Shown here in pieces: positions 54,197-61,457 of a stretch of 64,000 nt of DNA (positions are counted from its first letter, which is position 1; the number at the start of each line of letters is the position of its first letter). Where the stretch lies: the NCBI GenBank assembly GCA_025602905.1, contig JAHLKI010000026.1, positions 310,001-374,000 on the forward strand, in the 5' to 3' direction. The translations under genes were made by a program, and so were the position numbers. Below the pieces are notes generated by a model, which made no database searches, was not told where the DNA came from, and was given only the letters and a program-made list of their open reading frames with translations. The DNA is from Phlyctochytrium arcticum (lineage: Eukaryota > Chytridiomycota > Chytridiomycetes > Chytridiales > Chytridiaceae).

Positions 54197-54928
54197 TTAG
54201 CCTACAGGACAGCCCAATTTAAAAACGTCCTCATTTTTGTGTGCTTTCAAATCCACGTACAAAAAGGAATAAGGCTCTTTGGTCGAAGTATCCGCAAGGC
54301 TAACAAATTCTCTCTCCGATAGGTGGCAGCGCAACTCTGGGGCAATTTTCTCATATTGCTTTGCATTTAGTCGATAAAGAATGACATTTGTGTTATTCAC
54401 GCGTTGGAGTGGTGTCATCTGAAGTGTATCATGGAAAGAACATATCAAAGAGGCACCAAAATGCCTACCGCGAGAGTACAACGTATCCAACATCTCACGA
54501 ATGCCAGATGAGACATCCTCCTCCTTTTTCAACTCTTTCTTTGGGTCATTTCCACTCTGTCTTGCAAGAATCCCATAATCATCAACAACAATCAAAAGAT
54601 GATTGTGTTGCTTGTCGGCTTTGTAAAGTTCTTTTTGCTTTTCGAACAATGCAAAGAGTACATGGTTGGACACTAATTGTGACATGTATACATTCTTTTT
54701 TCGTTTAAGGCTTGACCAAATAGGGTCTTCGGTGCTTGGTGAAAATATGCAGACATTGCGATAAGTATCTGCAAGTTGCTCAATGAAATTTACCTGACAA
54801 GTTGTTTTACCAGAGCGCGAGGAGCCGACTATGGAGAGACAAAAGAACTTCTTTGGGAACCCCTCTGGGGTTTTGTCATCAATATGCACCATATTTTCTT
54901 TGGGAATCTTCACTTTGTGAATGTTCAT
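54197..54928 (-). CDS. FtsK/HerA-type (A32-like) genome-packaging ATPase
   Basis: The protein has 243 residues, a usual size for packaging ATPases of polintons, virophages and PLVs. The Walker A motif VGSSRSGKTT lies at residues 34-43 and the Walker B HLLIVVDDYG at about 110-118. Further on, SRGRHFGASLICSFHDTLQM has the arrangement of the sensor/Q-like motif region of A32-type ATPases. These enzymes pump viral DNA into the preformed capsid. It is read divergently from the penton gene with only 55 bp between starts. The frame is intact. Confidence 0.88.
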   Translation of the reverse strand: MNIHKVKIPKENMVHIDDKTPEGFPKKFFCLSIVGSSRSGKTTCQVNFIEQLADTYRNVCIFSPSTEDPIWSSLKRKKNVYMSQLVSNHVLFALFEKQKELYKADKQHNHLLIVVDDYGILARQSGNDPKKELKKEEDVSSGIREMLDTLYSRGRHFGASLICSFHDTLQMTPLQRVNNTNVILYRLNAKQYEKIAPELRCHLSEREFVSLADTSTKEPYSFLYVDLKAHKNEDVFKLGCPVG

Positions 54929-54983
54929 GGGGTGCAGTCAATATTATTCTTCTTAATTATATATTAGAAAGAAAGAATATACA
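54929..54983. promoter_or_regulatory. short divergent promoter between ATPase and penton genes
   Basis: Only 55 bp separate the two start codons. The segment is AT-rich and holds TTAATTATATATTAG (about 54953-54967), a TATA-like element about 20 bp before the penton ATG. Similar TATATA words precede the fibre ATG (near 54105), the coiled-coil ATG (near 55751) and the second MCP (near 62720). Confidence 0.5.
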
Positions 54984-55733
54984 ATGTACAGAGAGTATAT
55001 CCTAAATACTGGAATCACCGGGGATGATGACAATCCTACCTTTTCTATCCAACCTCCTCAAGTCATTTACGCCTTTCGAGTTATTTCTGTGAATTTTATT
55101 CAGAATTGGGATTCATCCAATACGACAAACAACAAGATTATGTTTGCGGAAGCCGGTGATTCCTCACCTAGAACGGCGACAATTCCGACGGGAACTTATC
55201 ATTCTTCTTCTATCACCGGAGCGGTTGCTGCTGCATTGACCGCAGTAGGGACACAAACCTATACGTGTGCATATAATGAAGTTACTCGTCGTTTAATCAT
55301 CGCAACAACCGGCGCAAAACAGTTCAAGATTTTAGGCGGGTCAAGAGGTTCAACTTCATTTTTACAACTTGGAATCATGAAAGGTTCAGAAACAGGATTT
55401 GGTACAAGTTTCACAATGGCGAATCCGCTCAATCTTTCCGCAAGTCAACCAATCCTACTTTCGTCGCGAACTTTGCAAACTGGAAACGGTATCACGTATG
55501 TTTCCGGAATCAATAGTGATATGAATGTTCTGGCTTGTATATCGCCTGATAACTATAATGATGTTGTTTCATGGACAAATCCAAGTGATAAAATGTTTTC
55601 AACGAGCGGTGAGATTTCTCTAAATACAATCGACATTCAACTCGTGGATTCAGCAACTTTGCAACAATTGCGAACCTCTGCCCCAATAGTTGTCATTATT
55701 GGAGTTTTTGATGACCCTTCAGATATCGTTTGA
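54984..55733 (+). CDS. penton-like minor capsid protein, module 1
   Basis: The frame encodes 249 residues and is intact. It is predicted all-beta, with an N-terminal YREYILNTGITGDDDNPTFS, a central YTCAYNEVTRRLIIATTG and a C-terminal strand series TIDIQLVDSATLQQLRTSAP and VIIGVFDDPSDIV. Size, beta content and position next to the ATPase and MCP fit the penton (single jelly roll) protein of PLVs. The module 2 protein ending at 63442 shares YNxxTRRxxL, the LSxxxPILLxSxxL segment and a C-terminal I-x-x-x-LVDS motif, which supports homology. Confidence 0.7.
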   Translation: MYREYILNTGITGDDDNPTFSIQPPQVIYAFRVISVNFIQNWDSSNTTNNKIMFAEAGDSSPRTATIPTGTYHSSSITGAVAAALTAVGTQTYTCAYNEVTRRLIIATTGAKQFKILGGSRGSTSFLQLGIMKGSETGFGTSFTMANPLNLSASQPILLSSRTLQTGNGITYVSGINSDMNVLACISPDNYNDVVSWTNPSDKMFSTSGEISLNTIDIQLVDSATLQQLRTSAPIVVIIGVFDDPSDIV

Positions 55734-55800
55734 ATACGCGAACTCGAAGCGCATATATTGCATCTTAATTTTTTTTTCTCGACACTTTAGCAGAAACTAA

Positions 55801-56199
55801 ATGTCTTCAGGATTCGCAAACGATAATTCAGCAACAGATGTTTCCGTACCGGAACCAGTACACTCATCTGAACAATGTGTGCACACCACTTCAGAATCCT
55901 CCGTAGCCTCCGTAGCCTCTGGAGGGTTACAGCAAAACGAGAACGGAACCCCACAAAAAAGAAAGATGAGTGCAAAGCAGAAAGCGGCTCTAGATGCAGC
56001 CCGAGAAAAACGAACAGCCCGTCTTCGGATGTTGTCAGAAGAGAAGAAAATTGAAGATGAAAAGAAGAGATTAGAAGAAGCAAAGAAACTATTAGATGCA
56101 GAGAAGGAGAAAAAAAGATTTGAACGTGAAGCCAAGAAAACGCCCGCTGTCGTGAAGTGCGATGGGCTTAGCCTTGAATTCGATTTGGGATGGTCGTGA
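55801..56199 (+). CDS. charged coiled-coil viral protein, module 1
   Basis: The 132-residue product has an acidic S/E-rich N-terminus and then KRKMSAKQKAALDAAREKR followed by a long K/E coiled coil (EEKKIEDEKKRLEEAKK). The motif (K/R)-x-M-S-x-KQK-x-AL-x(2)-A-x-E-x-R is shared with the module 2 protein at 62737-63219. It lies between penton and MCP in both modules, so a structural or DNA-binding capsid role is likely. A TAGCCTC repeat (55898-55925) is embedded in frame and encodes SVASVASGG. Confidence 0.65.
   Translation: MSSGFANDNSATDVSVPEPVHSSEQCVHTTSESSVASVASGGLQQNENGTPQKRKMSAKQKAALDAAREKRTARLRMLSEEKKIEDEKKRLEEAKKLLDAEKEKKRFEREAKKTPAVVKCDGLSLEFDLGWS
55898..55925. repeat. TAGCCTC repeat hairpin, site B
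   Basis: CCTCC at 55898-55902 pairs with GGAGG at 55921-55925 around two GTAGCCTC units. A 16-mer here (CTCCGTAGCCTCCGTA) is also present exactly in site C near 58048-58063. This copy is inside a coding region and keeps its frame. Confidence 0.55.
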
Positions 56200-56380
56200 C
56201 TCATTGGCAAGGAATACGTTGCGCAGCATCCCGAGGGAACTGTGGAGGGGAGAAACCTGGGGTGAAACCGAGGGATGAGAGGGTATAAGAAGAGTGGGGA
56301 AGGAATTTGTTCTTGTTTGTTTTTTAGCCTTGTATATATCAATAAAAATTGAGTAAAAAACCCACACAGAAGACCTTTTA

Positions 56381-56635
56381 TTGATCAAACACTACTACAG
56401 AAACGCGAGAAGGCAGCATCACCGGCTGACTCCTCACCTCGACCCTACTTACCACCACAACGCTCGCGCTCCTACTCGACAAGCGGAACCACCCAAGAAA
56501 CCGATACGTACTCCTCGGGTAAGAGATGACGAACCTGCAGCAATTCTACCAAAATCAGCACCAAATCAGACCTATGTTGAATTTGATACTTTGGAAGGTA
56601 GAAATCCATATGATATTATTTTTGGTCGGAAATAA
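56381..56635 (+). CDS. short basic ORF without ATG, possible gene remnant
   Basis: The frame is open from 56357 to TAA at 56633-56635 but contains no ATG; the only start would be TTG 56381. The product is H/R/P-rich and ends in a conserved-looking YVEFDTLEGRNPYDIIFGRK. The end resembles the GGIFGY end of the module 2 coiled-coil protein only weakly. It could be a real protein started upstream by a rare event, or a truncated remnant. Confidence 0.35.
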   Translation: MIKHYYRNARRQHHRLTPHLDPTYHHNARAPTRQAEPPKKPIRTPRVRDDEPAAILPKSAPNQTYVEFDTLEGRNPYDIIFGRK

Positions 56636-56682
56636 GCAAGTTGAATATTTTTTTTTGGTTGACATTCAATAAGAAAACTCGA

Positions 56683-57929
56683 ATGTCAATTAATACAGAA
56701 GTTTCTGGTAGCGCATTTCCAATTATTCCATCCAATTGGATATATCAAAGCAATGCATTTGCGATGCATTCTGATGCGTTAAGTGAAAATGTTGCTGTAT
56801 TTCGTCCCATTAAAGATAGATTTGATTCACGGTCAGCCGGTTCGCCCGTCAAGATAGTTATCGATTCACCTTCATCATTCCTTCGTCCACAAAGGTCTTA
56901 CCTTTCTTGCCGAGTTACTCACTATAATGCAGATGGCACGGTCAATACCGGTATTACATCTTCTGATGTTGGACTAATGGCACATTTCAAGAGTGTATCA
57001 TTGCGTGTTTCTGGAAAGATTGCTGAAGAATATCCGGACTATCCCGAGCATTTGTCCCAACAATACACTTATGAAAGTGTTGCACGAAAAAAGTACCTCC
57101 GTCAATTAGAAGGCACGGGAGATACGGATGCAATTAAGAATGCTTCAGGTTCAGCAGTTGTAAGGCATCATTTGCGATTTGGATTGCTGAATAATGTGAA
57201 TGGAAATCCAATTCCTCTTTGCTTACTCCCCAATCAAGCAATTGATTTCACGGCGACATTGAACTCTCCTCAACAAGCCGTTACCAATGCCCCAAACGGC
57301 GGCTATTTTGTGGTAGAAGATGTACGGATGGTTTGCCAATTGGTTACCCCATCAGGTGAATTCCTTTCGGCTGCCTGGGACGGAATTCGAAAAGGACGCT
57401 ATCTTGAGTTGGATTATGTCCAAGGAGTCCAAACGACCAATCCATGCAGTGGTTCCAGTCAAAACAATTTTATTTTGCCTTTATCGAACTCACGAATTGT
57501 TGGGGTTATGAACAGATTCCGTGACGATGCCAAATACGGCACAACAACGGGCGATAAAAGTTTGATTTATGACAAAGCCAACTTGGTTTCATGGAGGTAT
57601 CAAATTGGTCAATACCGTCTCCCTTTAACTGAAGATTTTAAGGTTGAGGATGCTATTATCTCGGTGCTCTTTCAATGAGTGACTCTGAAAATTATGAAAG
57701 TGAAGACGTTGATTTCGCCAACTTTGATTCAAAGCGTTTCACAATGCGATATTCTTGGCAATCCGCCGACGAAAGCGTCAGCAGTGCTTTGAATCTTGTC
57801 GGGACGGAGGGTAACATGAGATTGATTACAACTCATTCTAATCCTCCACCTTCAACAAACGTTTCACTTATCACAACTGTATTTAACCATAGGACTCTCA
57901 TGATAGGGAACACTGTGGATATTATTTGA
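56683..57929 (+). pseudogene. major capsid protein, module 1, split into two overlapping frames
   Basis: The first part (56683-57678, 331 residues) and second part (57675-57929, 84 residues) overlap by the four bases ATGA. Together they match the intact 416-residue MCP of module 2 over the whole length. Shared features include the N-terminal SNWIYQSN/RNWLINSN start, the NQAIDFTATLNSP versus SQNIDIYLTIVDP strand, the VEDVRMVCQLVTPSGEF versus FRNVEFLVPCVTPPPEY segment typical of PLV double-jelly-roll MCPs, and the end SALNLVGTEG versus AALNFTGTDA with a final VDII/VDVI. The junction lies in a conserved region, so the split is either a 1-nt indel or a stop/restart arrangement. Confidence 0.75.
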
Positions 57930-59777
57930 ACCTCTCTCGCGGCGCCCGACCAGGCTTTGTAAATGTTGTATGTTTTTATGATGATTATAATCACAAAAAT
58001 ATATATGATGAGAATCTAAATCTAGAACGGGCAACGCTGGCAATCTCTCCGTAGCCTCCGTAATTTCGCTAGCGTTGCACCAACCACAGTTTGGAAGGGC
58101 ACTAGGATTTCGTTTCTTTAGATACCCTTTGTTTGAACGTCTATCAGGTTCTTTGTAATTGGGTCGAGTTAAAGGATTGAAGCGGGCAGAACGTCTGGGC
58201 TGGGATTTTCGCCTTAATGATGTAGCCGGATTTGGGACTTGTCCCGAGGATTGTGCAGATGAAACTGTTGAAATAATTGGCGCTGGGGCTGTGGCTGTCG
58301 GTGATGGCGTTCGCGTGCGTTGTGTTGAGCCTACTCTTGGCGTTGGACTTGGTAGCAAGGGCGGAGGATAATTAGGCGGAATAACTACCTGTAGATTAAG
58401 CAAACCTCTTCTTATCGCCAAAGAAGTTCGCATGACCTTTGGATCTTGACCCCCGAGAGGTCGTCGACGGGAATTCGGTGGAGGAGAAGGAGGAGGTGGT
58501 TGACGCGGAGATGGAGGAGATGGCGGCTGTGATTTGGGTTTATGAGTCGGAACAAATGGTGCTCCCAGTACCTTCAATCGTTGTTCTGCCTCATACTCAT
58601 CCTCAACAACTTCTTTGTTCCCCTTGTAATTTGGAGTCTGTTCACCGAAAAGTGAAATTATACTAGGTGCATTAAGTAAGTGCATACGTGTTTGCAACTC
58701 ATTTTCACTATTTTCCTTGGGAATTCTTGGAAACCTGCGTTTTAAGTCATCGCTTGATGTTCCAATACTGCGACTTGGTGGTCTTGTTGGTAAATCGTCA
58801 CTTGATGTTCCAATGTTACGATTTTGGGGCTTACTTGAAATTCCAATGCTGCGTTTTTGTGGTTTGCTTGACGTTCCAATACTGCGGCTTTGGGGCTTAC
58901 CTGATGCAGTTAAATCGGTGTTAGACGTCCCAATACTGCGACTTTCGGGCTTACTTGGTGGTTCGTATGGAGTTGATGCGAGTTCATCCTTACTTTCTTC
59001 CAACGGAGAGAAAAACTTATCACTCTGTGGGCTCAATATTTTGAATTCAGTAGGAGACGGATACTTGACGTCTCTCAAGGGCGAATATCTAAAATCCTTT
59101 GTCATGCTGTCCGCCGGAAATTGAATAGGACTGATATCTCTACTTTTGATTTCGACCTTGTTTGTAGAACCTATTCTCCCGACTTCGGTTGATGTTTGTG
59201 CTCCTTTGTCGGTCAAGTTGACTGTATGATTCTGACCTAAAATAGTGTTCTTTTCCACCACATTGGCTTTATCAGGATTTCGAGAATCAGTAGGACGTTC
59301 AACAACCTTTGTTTGGTCTCCAAGTTGTTGATTAGTTTGTTGCCGGATGTAGCCCGGCTGATGATATATATTTGCAGTCCCATCAGAATTTGTTTGAACT
59401 CCAATTGACCTAGGCATCACGATTTTCCTACCTCTCCTTGGCAACAGATTGCCTTCATCCAGTTCGTCAAAGTATAATTGATGAGCCTTCTCCTTCTCCA
59501 CAGCCAAAAACGCTTCTACAGCATCCTTTTCAACTTTGGTCACATATTCTAGTTCAGTGAACCTGGGATTTTGCACATACTTTAAATCTGTCGTTACTGA
59601 AGTAACTTGTCCTTTCGGTATAAAAAACGGTTCGCGCATTTGCCGATTGTAAGTTTCGCCAGGTTTCGACGCGATAAATCCATACTGGCGCGATTGGATA
59701 TTGGGAATGGATGGTTCATACGAGGTCAATGGACTCTTTGTCGGTAGTGCCAAACTTTCATTGAAAACAGCCGTCAT
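57864..59777 (-). CDS. proline-rich viral protein with RSIGTSS repeats
   Basis: The frame encodes 637 residues from ATG 59777. The N-terminal 130 residues look ordered (YGFIASKPGETYNRQMREPF, VTKVEKDAVEAFLAVEKEKA). The middle holds at least five near-repeats of (S/N)RSIGTSS (about 58720-58950), then a P/S-rich region PPSPPSPRQPPPPSPPP. The last 80 residues are C/H-containing and overlap the MCP 3' end on the opposite strand by 66 bp; they may be an extension gained after loss of the original stop, since a TAGCCTC hairpin lies there (58031-58078). No family is recognised. Position among capsid genes suggests a virion protein. Confidence 0.6.
   Translation of the reverse strand: MTAVFNESLALPTKSPLTSYEPSIPNIQSRQYGFIASKPGETYNRQMREPFFIPKGQVTSVTTDLKYVQNPRFTELEYVTKVEKDAVEAFLAVEKEKAHQLYFDELDEGNLLPRRGRKIVMPRSIGVQTNSDGTANIYHQPGYIRQQTNQQLGDQTKVVERPTDSRNPDKANVVEKNTILGQNHTVNLTDKGAQTSTEVGRIGSTNKVEIKSRDISPIQFPADSMTKDFRYSPLRDVKYPSPTEFKILSPQSDKFFSPLEESKDELASTPYEPPSKPESRSIGTSNTDLTASGKPQSRSIGTSSKPQKRSIGISSKPQNRNIGTSSDDLPTRPPSRSIGTSSDDLKRRFPRIPKENSENELQTRMHLLNAPSIISLFGEQTPNYKGNKEVVEDEYEAEQRLKVLGAPFVPTHKPKSQPPSPPSPRQPPPPSPPPNSRRRPLGGQDPKVMRTSLAIRRGLLNLQVVIPPNYPPPLLPSPTPRVGSTQRTRTPSPTATAPAPIISTVSSAQSSGQVPNPATSLRRKSQPRRSARFNPLTRPNYKEPDRRSNKGYLKKRNPSALPNCGWCNASEITEATERLPALPVLDLDSHHIYFCDYNHHKNIQHLQSLVGRRERGSNNIHSVPYHESPMVKYSCDK
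58031..58078. repeat. TAGCCTC repeat hairpin, site C
   Basis: GCAACGCT (58031-58038) and its exact complement AGCGTTGC (58071-58078) flank a core containing CTCCGTAGCCTCCGTA. It lies within the 3' part of the proline-rich gene. Confidence 0.55.
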
Positions 59778-59825
59778 TTGGGTTTTCTTCTATATACTGC
59801 TTATAAGAAACCTAGAAAAGAAATC

Positions 59826-60122
59826 ATGTCAAATTTCTTTCAGAAAGTAAGAACAAAAGCAAATACATTTTACAAAAACCTACCCCAGAATGTACAGAAA
59901 GCACGAACTTTTTTTGGTGATGCAGTTAAAACGGCTGGAAAAGCCAACAGGTTTATTCAACATGTAAACAAAGGAGTTCAGCAAGATACCCTGTTTAATG
60001 ACAAAATCAAGGGAAAAGTTCAAGAAGCCAGCGATTTTGCTGATTTAGGATTGCGTAAAATTGAAGATATACACACCAAGGGTGATAAGTTTGCAGCGCA
60101 CGTATCATCCTTTGGACAGTGA
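59826..60122 (+). CDS. 98-residue hypothetical viral protein
   Basis: ATG 59826 begins MSNFFQKVRTKANTFYKNLP. The protein is basic, with amphipathic helices (FFGDAVKTAGKANRFIQHVN, and VQEASDFADLGLRKIEDIHT). It is read divergently from the proline-rich gene across 48 bp that contain TATATACTG. Small basic helical proteins of this type occur in PLV and virophage genomes near capsid genes, but I cannot name it. Confidence 0.55.
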   Translation: MSNFFQKVRTKANTFYKNLPQNVQKARTFFGDAVKTAGKANRFIQHVNKGVQQDTLFNDKIKGKVQEASDFADLGLRKIEDIHTKGDKFAAHVSSFGQ

Positions 60123-60577
60123 CCTTAAAGATTTTATGACCGCATATATTTTTTAACCAATGGAGAAACTATACCACATACAGTGCTATGAGATTTTAAC
60201 AAACTTTTGCTAACAACGACTATACTAAAAACAATGCTATGAACAAAGTGCGATAATTGCGGTCTTAATTTTCCTCCGAATCTTCGACGAATTCTTCAGA
60301 AAGGTTTTGCACCGGCGGTAACTGCTACGGTGCATATGACCCTAATTCCCTCTTAGAGGGAATTAGGGTCATATGCACCGTAGCAGTGACTGGGTTCCTA
60401 TATAGATTTGACCTGGTCAAGCGCTTAAGATGCCGCCCGAGCTAATAGTATAGATACATAGTTATATGGTTACATAATACAGATCTATCCTATTAATAGA
60501 ACTTTGACCAGATCCTGACCAGATCCAAGATCGAGTCAAATCCGAGGGCAACCGCCCATCTTGCCTTGAATCTCACA
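60123..60577. other. inter-module region with palindrome and repeats
   Basis: This region separates the two inward-facing capsid modules. It holds the perfect palindrome 60321-60387 and an 11-bp tandem repeat TGACCAGATCC at 60505-60515 and 60516-60526. On the minus strand, codons from 60320 down to TAA 60265-60267 read LPPVQNLSEEFVEDSEEN, which looks like the end of a coding sequence cut off at the palindrome. Confidence 0.5.
60321..60387. repeat. perfect palindrome, 33-bp arms, 1-nt centre
   Basis: Bases 60321-60353 are the exact reverse complement of 60355-60387, with a single T at 60354. Symmetry stops at both ends (60320 A versus 60388 G do not pair). It can form a near-blunt hairpin and lies midway between the two viral modules, where terminal repeats or hairpin ends of linear genomes would meet. 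Confidence 0.95.
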
Positions 60578-60916
60578 CTAATCTATCTGTATCACTTCTG
60601 ACTCTATGACGTCATCCGCCGTCTCTATTATATCGATATTCCGAACCCACACTTCGTTCGTCGTCAGATACAACTCTCTGACTTCCTCTGGCATATTCGT
60701 CACGTCCACGCGGCGGGATGTCAAGATCTTGAACTTTAGCTTCTTCAAAATTGTCCCTCGCTTGATTTGATGGCTTGTTATATTCCGCAGCTTCATTGTC
60801 TTCTTGATTGTCGCAAGTAAATCACTATGTTCCTTTATCAACTTGGTTGCTTTCTGAAACTCTTCCGATTGATCCAAGTCTATCAGACGTTCCATCTTCT
60901 TCTCCAGGTAATCCAT
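60578..60916 (-). CDS. 112-residue hypothetical viral protein
   Basis: ATG 60916 begins MDYLEKKMERLIDLDQSEEF. The N-terminal half is helical and charged (ATKLIKEHSDLLATIKKTMK), the C-terminal half beta-like and acidic (VRELYLTTNEVWVRNIDIIE). No homologue in module 1 was found by eye. It is the gene nearest to the palindrome and is preceded by a 540-bp repeat-rich leader. Confidence 0.5.
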   Translation of the reverse strand: MDYLEKKMERLIDLDQSEEFQKATKLIKEHSDLLATIKKTMKLRNITSHQIKRGTILKKLKFKILTSRRVDVTNMPEEVRELYLTTNEVWVRNIDIIETADDVIESEVIQID

Positions 60917-61457
60917 TGATGCTCTTTGATGCTATTTGGCGCTAACTTGATTCTAACTGAGGATATCTGAGGCAGGACCGTCGCTTTATATACTCGTGAT
61001 TGTATCTATACCTTTTCTTTCTATGGATCGGAAAGACTCTCTTGCTCCTTCATTGCCGCTTATTCGCCCCGAGGTCCCATGCTACATGTCGCCACTTGTC
61101 GCTACTTGTCGCTACACTTTTAGCAAAAAAGGAAAAAATACCACAAACGTAATAAACGTTTAAGTGTACTTTACGTTTATGGAAAAATTTCCTTTTTTCA
61201 AATTGCTGAATATGATGAAGTGTGTGGAAAACGTGATTAGATGACCCTCACCGCATCAAAACGCAACGGGAATGAAATATCCCGCCCGGGACACTTTTCA
61301 GGATCTATCCGTATTGAGATGATACCTCTTGCATGATTCTTTAGCTATTCTTTATGATTCTATAATTGATTCTTTATGATTCTTTAGCTATTCGTACATT
61401 GCATTATATGAAGCTTTTATGTTACAAAGTCTTTTTCGAATATATTCAATTGTTCAT
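60917..61457. promoter_or_regulatory. repeat-rich intergenic region upstream of the 112-residue gene
   Basis: The region holds three exact tandem decamers of TGTCGCTACT type (61087-61116), a near-perfect 29-nt palindrome with arms ATAAACGT/ACGTTTAT (61152-61180) nested inside AAAAAAGGAAA (61125-61135) and TTTCCTTTTTT (61188-61198), and two exact copies of GATTCTTTAGCTATTC (61335-61350 and 61378-61393). Such clustering of direct and inverted repeats is typical of origins or strong viral promoters, though neither is proven. Confidence 0.55.

Larger units (their letters stand above)
47141..60320. mobile_element. endogenous polinton-like virus module 1 (partly decayed)
   Basis: The block is AT-rich, intronless and tightly packed with viral morphogenesis genes: fibre, A32-like packaging ATPase, penton-like minor capsid, coiled-coil protein, double-jelly-roll type MCP, proline-rich repeat protein and a 98-residue protein. 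This set is typical of polinton-like viruses and related Preplasmiviricota. Inactivating changes in the fibre and MCP genes suggest an integrated copy under weak or no selection. The left limit is uncertain; the right limit is placed at the palindrome starting at 60321. Confidence 0.7.

Noticed and set aside
57660..57680. Programmed -1 ribosomal frameshift in the module 1 MCP
   Set aside because: No X-XXY-YYZ slippery heptamer lies before the stop (the bases are CTC TTT CAA TGA), so an indel or ATGA reinitiation is a better reading.
60336..60372. Telomere repeats inside the palindrome (CCCTAA/TTAGGG)
   Set aside because: Only one copy of each word occurs, forced by the symmetry of the palindrome; there is no tandem array.
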